DNA from: Rodentolepis nana
Taxonomy: Eukaryota > Platyhelminthes > Cestoda > Cyclophyllidea > Hymenolepididae
DNA length: 64,000 bases
Reading direction: 5' to 3'
NCBI GenBank assembly: GCA_900617975.1
Contig: UZAE01012015.1
Location: 27,497-91,496, forward strand
Part shown: positions 51,883 through 64,000 of the stretch, piece by piece
Position numbering within the stretch: the first letter of the stretch is position 1
Layout of the letters: every line of letters starts with the position of its first letter
The notes under the pieces: model-generated
The model's database searches: none
What the model was told of the DNA's origin: nothing
Seen by the model: only the letters and a program-made list of their open reading frames with translations
Translations under genes and position numbers: made by a program

Positions 51883-54401
51883 CAGTTAATGATAAATACT
51901 GAATAAATAAACAAAGCAGTCATGAATGTTGGTGGCAGAAATTAAATGTTTTGGTATTATTTCCTTAGCAGAGGAAATTTATTGGTGTGTGAAGAAATTA
52001 TAGCTAGTTCTCCTATCAACAATACAGCCTGTGGAATATTTTAGGTTAGTTTTGGAATAGACCCTGGTTTTAGGATTTAATCCCATTGAAAATCGCCCAT
52101 AGCTAGTATGGTAATTGATAATTGCTTATAACTGTATTGGTAAGCAGATTGATATGGTTCAATAAGACCGATTTTAAACTTACAATCTTTCTTTTGTTAT
52201 AAAAATAAATAAAATTTAAAATTCATAATAATGGCATTAATGAAAATAAAACAAAGTTTGAATCCACCTTTAGTAAAAACATTTGCATTATTGAAAGCAA
52301 TACACCCTACTACGTAAAACATGGTTGCATGAAAGATACCATCAAATCAATGTTTTCACCGAACAGAAGAATACACGGGGACAATACGCCTTCTTAAAAG
52401 AATCGCATAAACACCTCCGTACTTTTATGCAGAAGATCTGGTCCTTCATGGTCGAGTCGAAGTGAATTCAAGTGATAAAACTGATTATCATAACTCAATC
52501 GACCGTTCATATGTACGTGATTTTGTGGACAAGAATTTGATCGGGAATCCCGAAATTGATAAGGAAATTTGGTTTTTAAATAATCGAATCATCCACTAGA
52601 TCCATATTGCACACAATGAATCCAAAGGTTAAAACAACTAAGACCCCGTTATCATGTATTTACTCTCCAAAATCTGCTAGATCCCATCAGCTGATGAACT
52701 CACTTAACTCATTTTAATTGCCCTCATACAATGCAGAATGTCAAATATTTCCTCCAACGCTAATGATCAACACCAATCTACACTACATTTTAAAATTAAT
52801 AAAATCTCTACTGACTTTGTAGTGTGAAAAACCTAGAATGCTTTTAAAAATACTCAAAACAGGCAAAAAATACTTGAGTTACTGAATCTTTAAGGCTCTT
52901 ATTCACAACAAATTATCTGTGGAATAAGATTGCAGGGTGGCTGTCATTTTGCATACTTGATTGGAGTTTGGGGTAACGCTTTCCATTTTTTTGGATGACA
53001 AAAGGCTTGCCACATTTCCTCAAAGTAAATATTTTCAACAAATTGTCCCATGCTAAGCATTGTATGAGATAGGAGGAACATTTTCGTTCAAAATAGCAAT
53101 TGCAAAATTGATACTTATAAATTTTGCTTATTGTCAATTATTGCGCAGTATTTTAACAAACTAAATGTCTCCACCAATCAAAGCAGCCTTGCTAACCGTA
53201 GTTGAACGAGAAAAGCCCTCAGTTAAGATGACAGAGCAACTGATAGAACTTCGAAACCCAGTCTCTTATTGGGTCATTCAGAAGGGTCAACATCTGCTCA
53301 GGTTAAAATAGATCATATTTGTGGGAACTTTTGAATTAGAATATTTAAAATGGGGAGATGACTCTAAATAAATGAATTTTTCATCTTGCTCTTACTCTGA
53401 CTGATAGAAGATTGTTAAATTGAATCCAAAATTTTACAATTTTGAAGTACGTGTGGCGTCAAAAGTTAAGCTAATCAAAAATATATTGTTAGTAAATAAA
53501 TACATATTGACTTGATCTGTTTCTAGTTCGTATTAATAAGAAAATCTAAGTTCATGAGTGTAAGTAATATTAACAAATAATGAAATCCTAATTGCCTGGG
53601 GTAAGCATTAGAACTTCGATGTAATCAAAAAACAATATAGATTTTAATGAGGTTGATAAATCCTGTGAACTCAGTTATTTTTTGGGGTAACAGTCATTGG
53701 ATAAGGGCACTATCAACAGCAGACAACCACGGTCATCAGGTAAGAATAAAATTAAGAGGGGATTGAAATAGAATATCAATATGTATATGAATAGAAATTG
53801 AATTTCAATAGTGTTAGATCGAGATTGTCGAAGCTCTGGAGATTGGAAGAAGAACGAGGACGAAATAAGGAGAAGATTGAGTGAGAACTCAGCGTTTGTA
53901 CCACGAATCTTAAAATCAATTTGAGAGCAAAGACCTGAAGGGGAAAAATGATATCCAGTTATCGTTATTTTGCTATCATTGATTACATCCTGTTCAAATA
54001 TGCATAACGATGTAAAAATACATTCTGATATAACAAACATTTCAATCAACTCATTGTCCCATAAATAACTTCAGGAAACACTCAATTAACTATCCCGAGT
54101 AATTAGGCTATATCAATTTTTCTTATTGAAATAACTGTCTAGATGATGTCAGTTTGCTGGTAGAAATAAATCATGACAATTAAAATTGCGCAGTTCGGGA
54201 TCGTAAATAAGTCGCGCATCTAATGCTCGCCTGATATGACTAATGTTTAGGAGAGAGGGGGATTGGTTGTGTGAGGGGGGGGGGGTTTGATTTTAATACT
54301 TTTCATGGCAAAGTAACTTGATGTACTTAACTTGACTCTAGTTAACAAATAGAATATTAGTCTACTCTAAAAACGATTTATTTACCAGATAACTGAGTTA
54401 T

Positions 54402-54912
54402 TTTTATCAAGTGGCAGACTTTATGATAGTCATCACTTGCTCTTTAGTTGACTCCGGGCTTTAGAGAGGAAAGGAATATCAATGTGGCAGAAAGTGGAGA
54501 GAGGGAACAGAAGAGTGATTCACAGATGTACCGAGAGGGGGACAGAATAATGATTCACAGACGTAAAAGAGCAAGATGGGGGACAGAATAATGATTCACA
54601 GACGTAAAAGAGAAGGGGAGGGGGGACAGAATAATGATTCACAGACGTAAAAGAGACAGAGCAGACACAAAGGTAGAAAAAAGGTGAGTTGAATACTGTG
54701 GAAGGGTTGGGAACAGAAGAGTGATTCACAGATGTAAAAGAGACAGACAAAAAGGTAGAGAAAAAGGTGAAGTGAGTACTGCGTAAGTGGTGGTATATGA
54801 CATACAGTGGGGCCATTGTAGCTTGAAGATAACTGACGGTTTATAGACTTTAGCCGTATGGGTATCCATTGCCCAGTGTGCACCGCGTGAAGGAAATTCT
54901 GACGCGCACCCA
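54402..54912 (-). mobile_element. SINE-like element, copy 5, enlarged, with 13-bp target duplication
   Basis: The flanks are ATAACTGAGTTAT (54389-54401) and ATAACTGAATTAT (54913-54925), a 13-bp direct repeat with one mismatch. The ends match copy 2. The element is about 200 bases longer than the other copies because its middle contains repeated units of about 35-40 bases. Confidence 0.8.
54500..54752 (+). repeat. Internal minisatellite within SINE-like copy 5
   Basis: Three nearly identical units containing GACAGAATAATGATTCACAG and ACGTAAAAGAG lie at about 54538-54570, 54577-54612 and 54620-54655. A diverged unit lies before them and another, as part of a longer duplication, after them. Each corresponds to one unit in the other copies. 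Confidence 0.8.
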
Positions 54913-57900
54913 ATAACTGAATTATTAATAAGAATAAAAAGCAAAACGCCGATTTGGGGTTCACGATGGATGGAAAGCCTATCGAGTCAGTAAGTGGACT
55001 TGTCAACAATAAGTCATTTTCACTGATATCTAAATGCTGCTTTAGCAAGCCTTAAATGAAGAGAAGAAGAATTTTTTAAACCCCACATTCAAATGGTTAA
55101 TTGGAATCAATGGTTACTTAATTTTCCATTGTCATTCACTGCCAGTCGCAAACAGCTTTGCACATGTTAACTTGTACAGGAGAATGTATCTACACATTGG
55201 GATTAGTAGAGCGGTCCATATGGGCAGGAAAAAGCATTGAGTCGAGTGGTGATATACATGGAGCGTTTTCAACGTCTCACAACACTTTATTTTCAGCTTC
55301 ATCCTATTGTTAGCCTTTCTTAAGGCATAACGATCATTTGATTAATTGGCTTGTCAGTCAGTCATTGAAGTCTAAAGATGTAATAATAAATGCCCAAATA
55401 CCCCTTTTATCAAACAATTAATAAAGAAAAAATGCTCATAGAGAAAGAATAAATAATCTGTTTTTGTTTCTAAATTGTGTAGTCAATGAGAGAAGCGATT
55501 TTTGAAATTCACTTGCCTGACTTAAGTCCCATCGGATTAAGCTGACATAGATAAATGAACCTCACTTTGAATCAATTACTTACTCCGTTAATTAAATCCG
55601 TTTCTGTGTATTATGAAAATTAAACAGACAATAAATTTCTAATGAACTTTTTCGAACTCATTAAATTTATTGTTTAGAATTCTTATTTAAGCACTTTTGA
55701 TTAATGTAAAAATTAAAAATTTAAGGTGACTAGAACTATTATTTACGTACTCGTAAACGGAGAAAAATCGAATAAAAATAAGCACTTAGGTATTTATTGC
55801 CATGGCGCATTGTAAACTGAACCATTTGGAAGTTTCAATGCCTAGGTTTTTTCAACAAATAAGGCTTAATTTGTGCCCGAACATTAATCACTTTGTCTGA
55901 ATACTTAATCAAGGGGATTAATGTTTTGAAGAGAATATTTTACAATTTGACTATTGGTTATTTTGAAAAGCTTTAGCTGGGAGATCTCCGAGCTCATTAT
56001 TATTTGGTACGATTGAGAGACTTGTTATATCTTCTTGGCTCCTTCTAGTTTTCCCAATGTAAACACGTTGAACTAGTTAAATAGATATATTGAAAATAAA
56101 GTAATTATTTTTTTTCTTATGGAGGTGGCATAAAACGGAATAAATTTGGAAAAACAGGCAGATTCGTCTTTCTTTTTAATGGACTTTAATTCAAATTTTT
56201 AGCCTTTGTATGTGTTTAAATTGGCAGCAATATTGGATCGAGAAGATGGCTTTGACTCCAACTATTTGATGTGTAGAAATTATTTAATTCTTAGCAAAAT
56301 TTGGCCGTTTATTTAATAATTAAGTTTGCAATAGAATTTTCAAATTAATACAACTGAAATGACAATCGTAATTAAAATTTCAAACTTAAAATGATATAGA
56401 ATCGAGTGGCACAGTTCTAAATATTAATTTTAAATGGCATCTAGTATCAATCTTTCTCTTAATAAAGTAAGCATTCTTTGCATATTTTAAACTCTAACAC
56501 TAATTTATGCTTGCATCTCAGTTCTGATCAATCTGAAGTTATTTACAACTAGTTTGTTAGAAAATTAATCAAAACCATTAGACACTTTTCTTGTGTTTCA
56601 CTGTTCCAATGAATGCAGTTTTATTCGGAGACAGTCTTTGGGGTGTAAATAAGCTGTGTTTTCCATTCGTTGAAACATGCTCTAAAATTAATTTTACACA
56701 ATTTAAGAGATAGCTTAACTGATGCTTTTCATATCATTCAACGCGATATTACAGTTTCTCATAATTGGGAAATAAGTATAACCTGCTACAAATAAGGAAT
56801 ATGCAATAAATGCTGGGATCGATTTCATGATATCACGGAGTTCAACTTCAGGTGAGTTTTGGATTTGGGCGGTACCCAATTTGCTTAAATGGAAGCTCTC
56901 ATTCAAAGACAAGTTGTGGCACACCTTCTATTTTCCACCATATTGAATACTCATTGATAAGTTGTTAATGAAAGTTGTGAAAAATGATTTATCCTTCATG
57001 ATGGATTAAGGCCAGTTCATGGTAATAGTTATGTGTTCGTTATTTTCGAAATAAATTAAATACAAATATCCATATTTAAAACAAATCGAATTTTTGGATA
57101 TTATCGGGTAACGAGGTAGGAATTAGAAAATCAATCAAGCAGGTGAATGTTATTATTATTATTATTATCATCATCTATGCACTTTCAGAATTGCCTTCCT
57201 GTTTCCGTTTGTAAGTATAAATCAAGTAAGCGATAAAAGTTGATAGATATTTTAGCGCTTTCAACTTCCTTTCTGTCTAATTAAATATTGGAGCTTTTAA
57301 AATACCTCGTAGATGATAAAAAAATTCACAAAAACTCGCAAAGTTTTCAGTAATTACATCACTACAAGAATACGGCCAAATTATCTTCTGAAAATTTATA
57401 CCAATGAGTTGTTGTTAGTCGCAAAATTATTTGAAAAGAATGTGCAAGTAATATAAATACGCTTAGGTTTAGAAAGAATTCTTTGTGATTTGTCGACATT
57501 TCATGGCAAGAAAATCCTTTTTGTCAATGTGATAACAAAGAACTGATAAATCGAATTCTCGAAATTCTGTAAACAGCCTACAAATCTACCACTTTGGACG
57601 AGATGCATCGATTTTTTCCACTTTCCTTCATCACAATTTTAAACAGTTACAGAATTTAGAAAATATAGGATGCGATTTCTGCATATATTTGCCTGTCTGC
57701 TAAACTATAACCGTATTCATTTCGGTTGCTTACATATTAAAATGCCAGATAAATTTTGAACGGGTGATTGAATTTGAAAATATTAGGTGAAAAATGATAT
57801 AAATAGTTAATATCAAGTGGATGCATACTTGTTGATAAAATGTGAATAGCGAAATTGGTAAAATAAGTAGTCTTGAGAAACTAAGTCACTGTAATGACAT

Positions 57901-59301
57901 TCTAAATCACCAGCAGAAATCCAAAAACTCGAATTAACAAAAGATGAAGAAAGGGATAACGGAGATAGACGTAAATGAGCCTCTAATAAATCCAGGACGT
58001 GAAAGATTTTAGATTGCTGAAGTATAGGAGTCCTTTTCATCCGCATAAAACTGAAGTTTTGCTGTGAACATAATTAAGCTGTACAGGGGGAGTTACTTAA
58101 ATTTTGAATAGTTAGTTAAGCCTCATTGATTCATTTGGATCGTTTAATAGGCTTTCTCTTGAGCAAACTTGCCACAAAAACAACCTCTATCACTTCCAAG
58201 GTAGCTAGAACACAGGAGGTATAATGTTTAGGAAATTTGTCAGAAAATAGGCTATCTGTTAACATGTATAGTCATTAAACGCAATCAATGCTAAAATCAG
58301 TTGCGTAAAATTGAACGCTGATCGGTCGGGAAATCCTTGTATGCAAGTTTACACATTCAGGAATATTCTAGAGACCTCCTTTAATCAGCTTTAGCGGTGT
58401 TACACGCCCTACAGAATTAATCTTGCACTGATTAAAATAAACTACTTGAGAAAAGACGTTGGCTCTACGGCGAACTTAAGGTCACCACAGGATTAAGCGC
58501 TCCTTGAGGTCAAGATAATTAGGCTTCAGAGATTAGTGCTTACCAAGATAAAAATTTTACAAGTACATGAGGGCTCAGTCGTCAAGCTCACTAGAGTTAA
58601 CCCAAAATGAACCCTTCAAATTAGCTGCTCAGAAGTTGAATTGCAAACAATTATTTTTCCGAGGAATATATTTCAGTTGACACTATTACACTTGCAACCA
58701 AAAAGTGCTTGTCCCTCATGCTTATAGAGTACCAAATGCATTTAAATACTCGCAGACCAGGGTTGCCTTAAACTTATTTATAGGCGTTTAGTTTGAGCAA
58801 ATTTAACCACAAGTCAGCGAAATTTGCGAATATTTTTCTAAATCGATTCCTGGTTAAATGCGCAAAAAAGTTGTTATTGTTATTATTAATTCTAAAAAAA
58901 CTACTTATAATGTCAAAATAAATTCTCTAAGGACATTTTTTATCGCAATTTAACAAGCGGTTCTAATATATAAATATAAAAATAAATAAATATATATTAC
59001 ACTAATATTTTACAGCTTAATAAGATTCGACGGTCTTTTGCGTCATCTGACCTGAGATTTCATTGTATTTGGTCTGTAACTAGTAGTTATATTATTTGCA
59101 AGTAAATGTTGACTTAAATAGAGATAAATGACTATGATCAAAACATGAATGTTCTCTTATTTTAAGAAGACCACCATGTAGGCAAAAAGAATTTCAAAAA
59201 CACATATTCCAATTAAGGCTTGTTTTACTTTGAAGAGAATACAACGAATGTGTAAGATGGCCTTTTTACTAGGATGGATTTGATCGCTCATGTTGTTGTT
59301 T

Positions 59302-60476
59302 CTAGCATTCTGCTTCTTTCATAGCCGTCGACAGTGTTCCTTGCAGTTCTAATGGCCTTGAATCATTTTGGTTAGCAGGCGAGGACAGGTTTAAGCTGGA
59401 CATTCGTGTACTAATGTCAGCTTCCATATTGTCGCCAGAGACCTTCTAAATAATAAAATGTTTGTAACTATTGAGTTAGGACCAAATGCACATCTGATAA
59501 TTCACGGAAACCAAAGCCTAGGGAAAACTCATGATACTGATATTCATCATCATGCAGAATAGAGTTATTTTAATAATGAATTCTCCCGAGTTGTCTTCCA
59601 TGAACCGCCAACTTTTTCTTCCACCGTATTTCAGGCGGACCTAAATCTATACATAACATCAGCCATTATATGTCAGATCTTTCAAGGCGAAAGCATGTGG
59701 GTGAATAAATGAAAGATGATATCATATCAATTTCCCGAAATACATTTTAATCACACCCTTGCAAACACCTTGCATTTTTAGCGTTCGGTCATAGTGAAAT
59801 GCCTCCCTGTTAACACGAACTAAATTCCCGCCCATTCAAAATTCCATACCAGGATGCACATTTCGAATCTACTCACATAGCGCTGTCCTGTTTGTTCTAA
59901 AAGGATACTCACTCAAGGGGTTCATATAATCTGTTTTTTGTACTTTCATACTTTTACCCTCCTCCCCCTCCAAATCCTGACATTCATATGTGGAAATTGT
60001 TGCCCATTGCTAGCAGTCATCAATTGGATGGGATTTTAGCAACTGATGACCGTGGATCCAAAAATAAGGGTTCGTTAGTGGTCGTTCACAAACCTCAGTA
60101 AAAACATCATAGCAATAGTGGAGAGCATATTTTAAGGATTTTCAAATATCAACATGAAAAACCATTGTAATTCTAGCGAAGTAAATCTTACCGGAGACCG
60201 TTGACAAGCAAGGTTTTCGCCTTTAAATTGCCTGAGAAATGAGTAGGCATCATAGGCCTTGGTTGGATTAAACATATTCCCGTTTTCATCGCATAGGCCA
60301 ACTTCAATAATCGGAGAGTAAGCAAAACAGTCCTGCCCGGGGCAAACGAACAGTATTTCTTCCGAATAGGCGAATTCCAACCAATCGTACATGCAATCAA
60401 CATGAAATCGATGCGAACATCCACGAACAAAAGTAATTCGGGGTCCTAGTGGTCGAAGACATAGTTCACACTTCAT
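59302..60476 (-). CDS. RING-H2-like zinc-finger protein, two exons, 142 residues
   Basis: Exon 1 is 60476-60192 (285 nt, phase 0) and exon 2 is 59445-59302 (144 nt with TAG). The donor is GTAAGA and the acceptor ATTATTTAG. An in-frame TAA lies 18 bases upstream of the ATG, supporting this start. Residues 3-50 carry the metal-ligand pattern C3, C6, C20, H22, H25, C28, C45, C50, as in RING-H2 domains, which usually bring a ubiquitin-conjugating enzyme to a substrate. The last pair is spaced C-x4-C (CPGQDC) instead of the usual C-x2-C. The C-terminal part is polar and Ser/Leu-rich with no recognised domain. Substrate and partner are unknown. The protein is small for an E3 ligase and has no membrane segment. 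Confidence 0.72.
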
Positions 60477-63400
60477 TTGAGGAGTAATAGTTTACACTTT
60501 AAATTCAATGAGTGTAGAATATAGAGCTTTATTTTAAAGTGAGTGAGCAACATTTTCAAGTACAGTTCAAGTTTAAATTCAAATTAAAATATGATTGAAA
60601 TCAGCAAACGCAAATCACTTTGAGCGTAATAAACAGATCTACTATTTGTGTAACAAGGTTATGCTTGATTTAACTATCCGTACATGGTTATAAACAGCCA
60701 CAATGAATGACTACAGAAATTAAGATTTTTGAATCAAAGTTTAGATGTCTAGCGGAAAACTCGTTCAAAATTAATTATTCATTGAAAGGAAAAGATGGAC
60801 ATGAAAAACATGGCTTGTTTGATACTAACAGCAGCACAGATATGAGTTGGTTCATTTCTGCTTTGGTTGGCGTTGGCATTTCCTGAGATGTTTGTCGTTA
60901 ATTTTCTCGCACGGTCAAAGATAGTAAATCAAATCTAAATTGACCACCGCTCTGTTTACTTCTACCCCAAAGTTACTGTTTGGGTCCTCTTAAATATGTT
61001 AATAAAATGCGTAAATAATTCAACAGTCGAGTGTATAGTTCACTTTGCCGTCTTCTCGATGCATCAAAGCTCACGTTACCATGGTTCTTGGGCCAATATC
61101 TAGCTTTACTCAATACAAACAGGGACATTCACGGTATTAGGCTACCAAATGTGATAACTTACTGGCGCACACTTTTAACTACTGCAGGTTGCTAACGTAT
61201 CGCTTAAAGTTTCCCCAAGTTGGAAGACTGGAGATAAATTGAGCACGGTTTATTGGGTTAGTTACACGAGGGACCGGATTTTTGGAGTTAGTCTGGCACG
61301 GTTTAAGATGCAGCATGAAACCGGGATTATATTCCAATAGGTACGCTATACTTTATACATTGCTGAGATGCCTTTTAAGAAAGTGTGGTTTATGTGGTAG
61401 AGCGCGCTTCTTAGCAAACGAAATTGAGGCCTATCCTTGAAAAAAATTTCCATATAGATTCGTCACCACTTAATATATACCTGTACTTCCATATTATTTA
61501 TTGTTTCCTATAGTTTTGAATACCTGTAGTGAAATAAGGCTACGATTAATCATTGGAATCATTGAGTTCTCCGAGAACAAATAGTAAAGATACAGTAGAG
61601 ACTCCTCTCAAATCCCACATGGCAATAGTGGGAGGGATGAAGGGGGGAGGGGAATTCAGCGCTTTAATAATGCCATCATAAACACACTAAAATTATATCT
61701 AGATTTAAATTATTAACCCTTAGATTGACGATCAAATTAATCGGTTTTAAGTGGTCCAAGAAGTGTGAAGACTTTGTGTACCGATTGTTAAAATGCAAAA
61801 TAGGGCAAACAAATAAGAATTTGACCATTTAAAAACAAATTCCACCCCAATCCCATAGGACAGTTTATGCGAAATCGTTTTCAAAGTGCAGGGAGAAAGA
61901 TGATTCTGGACCGAGAGGACAAGGACACATTTCGCATATAGTTAGCACTTATCTTCAACCTTTAGACGATGTTATTAAAGTGGACATATTACATCTGTCA
62001 CGCTTATTTAAGTATTAATTAGAAATTTAATTTGAAACAGCCTTGTTATCCAGGAAGGGAAAAATCGAACTGCAATATGTCTATGGGTTTCTACCACCTA
62101 CTCATGTCTTTAAGAGGACACAACATTAACGCTCTTCCTGAGTGAAACATTCAGTGGAATCAATTGATCGACAGATGTTAAATAATGCGGACATTAAAAC
62201 ACTGAAAGTAGGACATCAAGTCAATAAAATTAAAATTTGAAGCAGCCCACTATTGTAAATTATAATAAACACATTATTCTATGGTAATAAATACAATGTT
62301 TCTGGAAAGTAACTTGAGATGAAGGAAATACCAATTTAGCGTCTAGTCGAGAGCGATGTAAACTTTATAGGACACCAATGAGTGGAATTTAAGATTGAAA
62401 GGGGTGCAAATTGGTATTTAACAAAAATGAGACGCAAAAGAGGGCGAAAGGAGGGGGAGACTTATAAAATCGATTATTTACATTCTGCATTGTGAATTTG
62501 TTGTTGTTGTGTGTGTGCGTGGGTGGGTGGAGATTGCCCATGGGAAAAGAGAGTAGCCACGAGGGGACACTCGATAGTCTGCAACTTCGAATAGCCACTT
62601 CAGTAACAAATGCAGTGATTTGAGGGAGATAAAAAATATTTACAGGTTTAAGTTAATCCTCTTCTACCTATTCGGATGCTATTATACGCTTAAAACTTGG
62701 CAGTGAAACAGGTATTAATAAATCTCAATAAATGCCATTCATTGCCAGAAATCTTAAGATCTGTCTATCTTTTCCCCCCAAGGGTATTATAAAAACCAAC
62801 GCTTCTTCTTCCTATGTATATATGTCTAAAAGGAAAATTGGGAAGTACTTTGAAGGATGAATTTCTAAGCGTAATAGGCAAGTTGCAAGAATCCTGCCTG
62901 TCACTTAGGCATTGGCTCCAACATGTTACAGTATAATATGAGGAAACATTTTAGTGGCCGCAAAAATAGTAAAGAGGGGACTATTTTTAGCAAAATATTC
63001 AAGTATGGTAACCTCTGCCTCGATTTTGAAACAAAAAAATTTAATCAGAAAAGATTTGCTCTTTGACTCGAAGTTAAAAGTGGGAAAAACTTTACATTAT
63101 TGCTGAAAGCGTTCTTAATTGAACTTGTTTGATATTTTAAAGAACAATAGCGCAAAGTTTGCTACGTAATGCATAAATTTACTCAAATCCAAGAGTCACA
63201 TTAATTTTTATTTTTTAAATTTCAAAAGTTTACTTTGGCGTACAATTTTTTGGCATCCTTCGATCTGTGCGATAACACTATAATATGCGAGTCGCATTTT
63301 AAGACTACTTTTGAGTATAGCGTTTATACGACTCACAATATTTGCATAAAAAATTATTTTAATTTAAAGGCAACTAGCATTATGCTTCACGTAGCTTTTA

Positions 63401-64000
63401 AATATTATGGTGATTTTTATATCCTTTCATTGCACCACTTGCTCAAGTCAAGCTTTATTGTTTGATCTAGTTTATTGGCGCTGGTTGAAGGAAAATATGC
63501 ATTTGCCTCTGAACGTTAAAAATTTTTTATGCCAAATAAATGGCTTATTTACCCATTTGTAATAGACAACTTGTAGTTTTAAAGAATATTTTTGACAGGA
63601 ATTGAATTAAAATACTTTACTGGCTATTAGTTTCAAAATGACAAACACTTATCCAACCGGTCTTATTTACACATACTTTGGTAATTAAATAAAAGTTTTA
63701 ATACTAGTGCATTCGTATTTTTAATTTAAAATCAATTCACATATAAATGTCAAATTAATTTTATGCAGTTATGAATTACATTATTTTCATTTGACAAGGC
63801 ATTGGAACTTTGTTTTAATTTGTAGTAATAAGAGGTAAATACTAGAACTACTGATCATTGTCTGGGTAAAGATAAAGATTTAAAAATGAAATTTTGTTAA
63901 TAAGATATTTGGGAAATTAGAACAAATGGTGAAGAAACCAAGGAATAGTTGGTGTCGCGTTCAGTGGTTTGACCATTTATTGGGGAAATAAAATTTTATT
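60477..64000. other. Region right of the RING gene
   Basis: I see no supported gene here. The start must include the 5' leader and promoter of the RING gene. From about 63000 onward the sequence is AT-rich with only short chance frames. Confidence 0.5.

Larger units (their letters stand above)
49526..59301. other. Intergenic region with SINE-like copies
   Basis: No gene is supported between TDP1 and the RING gene. Three SINE-like copies lie at 50836-51170, 51582-51882 and 54402-54912, together with poly-G tracts at 49904 and 54275 and a TTA trinucleotide repeat near 57150-57170. Short open frames (for example at 53675-54049, 56715-56924 and 57813-58046, minus) look non-coding. Confidence 0.5.

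Noticed and set aside
53675..54049. 124-codon open frame on the minus strand
   Set aside because: Composition follows the local AT-rich DNA (Ile/Phe/Leu/Ser). No domain, and no support from flanking splice sites.
54596..55048. Open frames of 98-150 codons on the minus strand
   Set aside because: They lie largely in SINE-like copy 5, and their repeated [12 protein letters not shown] motif comes from its internal minisatellite.

Overview
The window reads as AT-rich nuclear DNA of a metazoan, most probably a flatworm of the tapeworm type. The grounds are inferential: spliced genes with GT-AG introns from about 50 bases to several kilobases, very small exons, many short repeats, a mariner element and a dispersed SINE-like family. 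There is no sign of prokaryotic organisation, no CRISPR array, and I saw no convincing tRNA or rRNA gene. I predicted all genes by eye from splice sites and reading phase. The three genes given confident names rest on recognised family motifs.

Layout. (1) 24555 down to 2590, minus strand: the 5' part of one long gene. Seven coding exons (48, 33, 345, 284, 37, 502 and 290 nt) join in perfect phase into 513 codons of low-complexity, Gln/Asn/Ser/Ala-rich protein. The gene runs on past the left edge; its family is not recognised. (2) 24556-28981: no gene seen. (3) 28982-29227, minus: a small one-exon gene for an 81-residue protein with one membrane segment, head to head with the next gene. (4) 29467-33311, plus: the E2F dimerisation partner DP (TFDP family), eight coding exons, 722 residues, with long N- and C-terminal additions. 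(5) 33609-49493, plus: tyrosyl-DNA phosphodiesterase 1 (TDP1), fourteen coding exons, 493 residues, both HxK catalytic motifs intact, and an N-terminal PBZ-type (poly-ADP-ribose-binding) zinc finger. Its ATG lies only about 200 bases after the DP poly(A) signal. Intron 7 of TDP1 has a GC donor and holds a 1284-bp mariner transposon with a twice-frameshifted DD34D transposase. Intron 10 holds a SINE-like copy and, on the opposite strand, a protein-like ORF of unknown origin. (6) 49494-59301: no gene, but three more SINE-like copies. (7) 60476 down to 59302, minus: a two-exon gene for a 142-residue RING-H2-like protein. (8) 60477-64000: no gene seen.

Functional reading. DP pairs with E2F to drive S-phase genes, and TDP1 repairs topoisomerase-1 lesions formed during replication. 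Their tight tandem order invites the idea of shared expression, perhaps by spliced-leader trans-splicing, but the sequence alone does not prove it. The most notable observations are the PBZ finger on TDP1, the SINE-like family (13-14 bp target duplications, a conserved 3' hairpin and an AAAT-rich tail), the very small exons of the left gene, and at least twelve G or C homopolymer runs of 10 or more bases.
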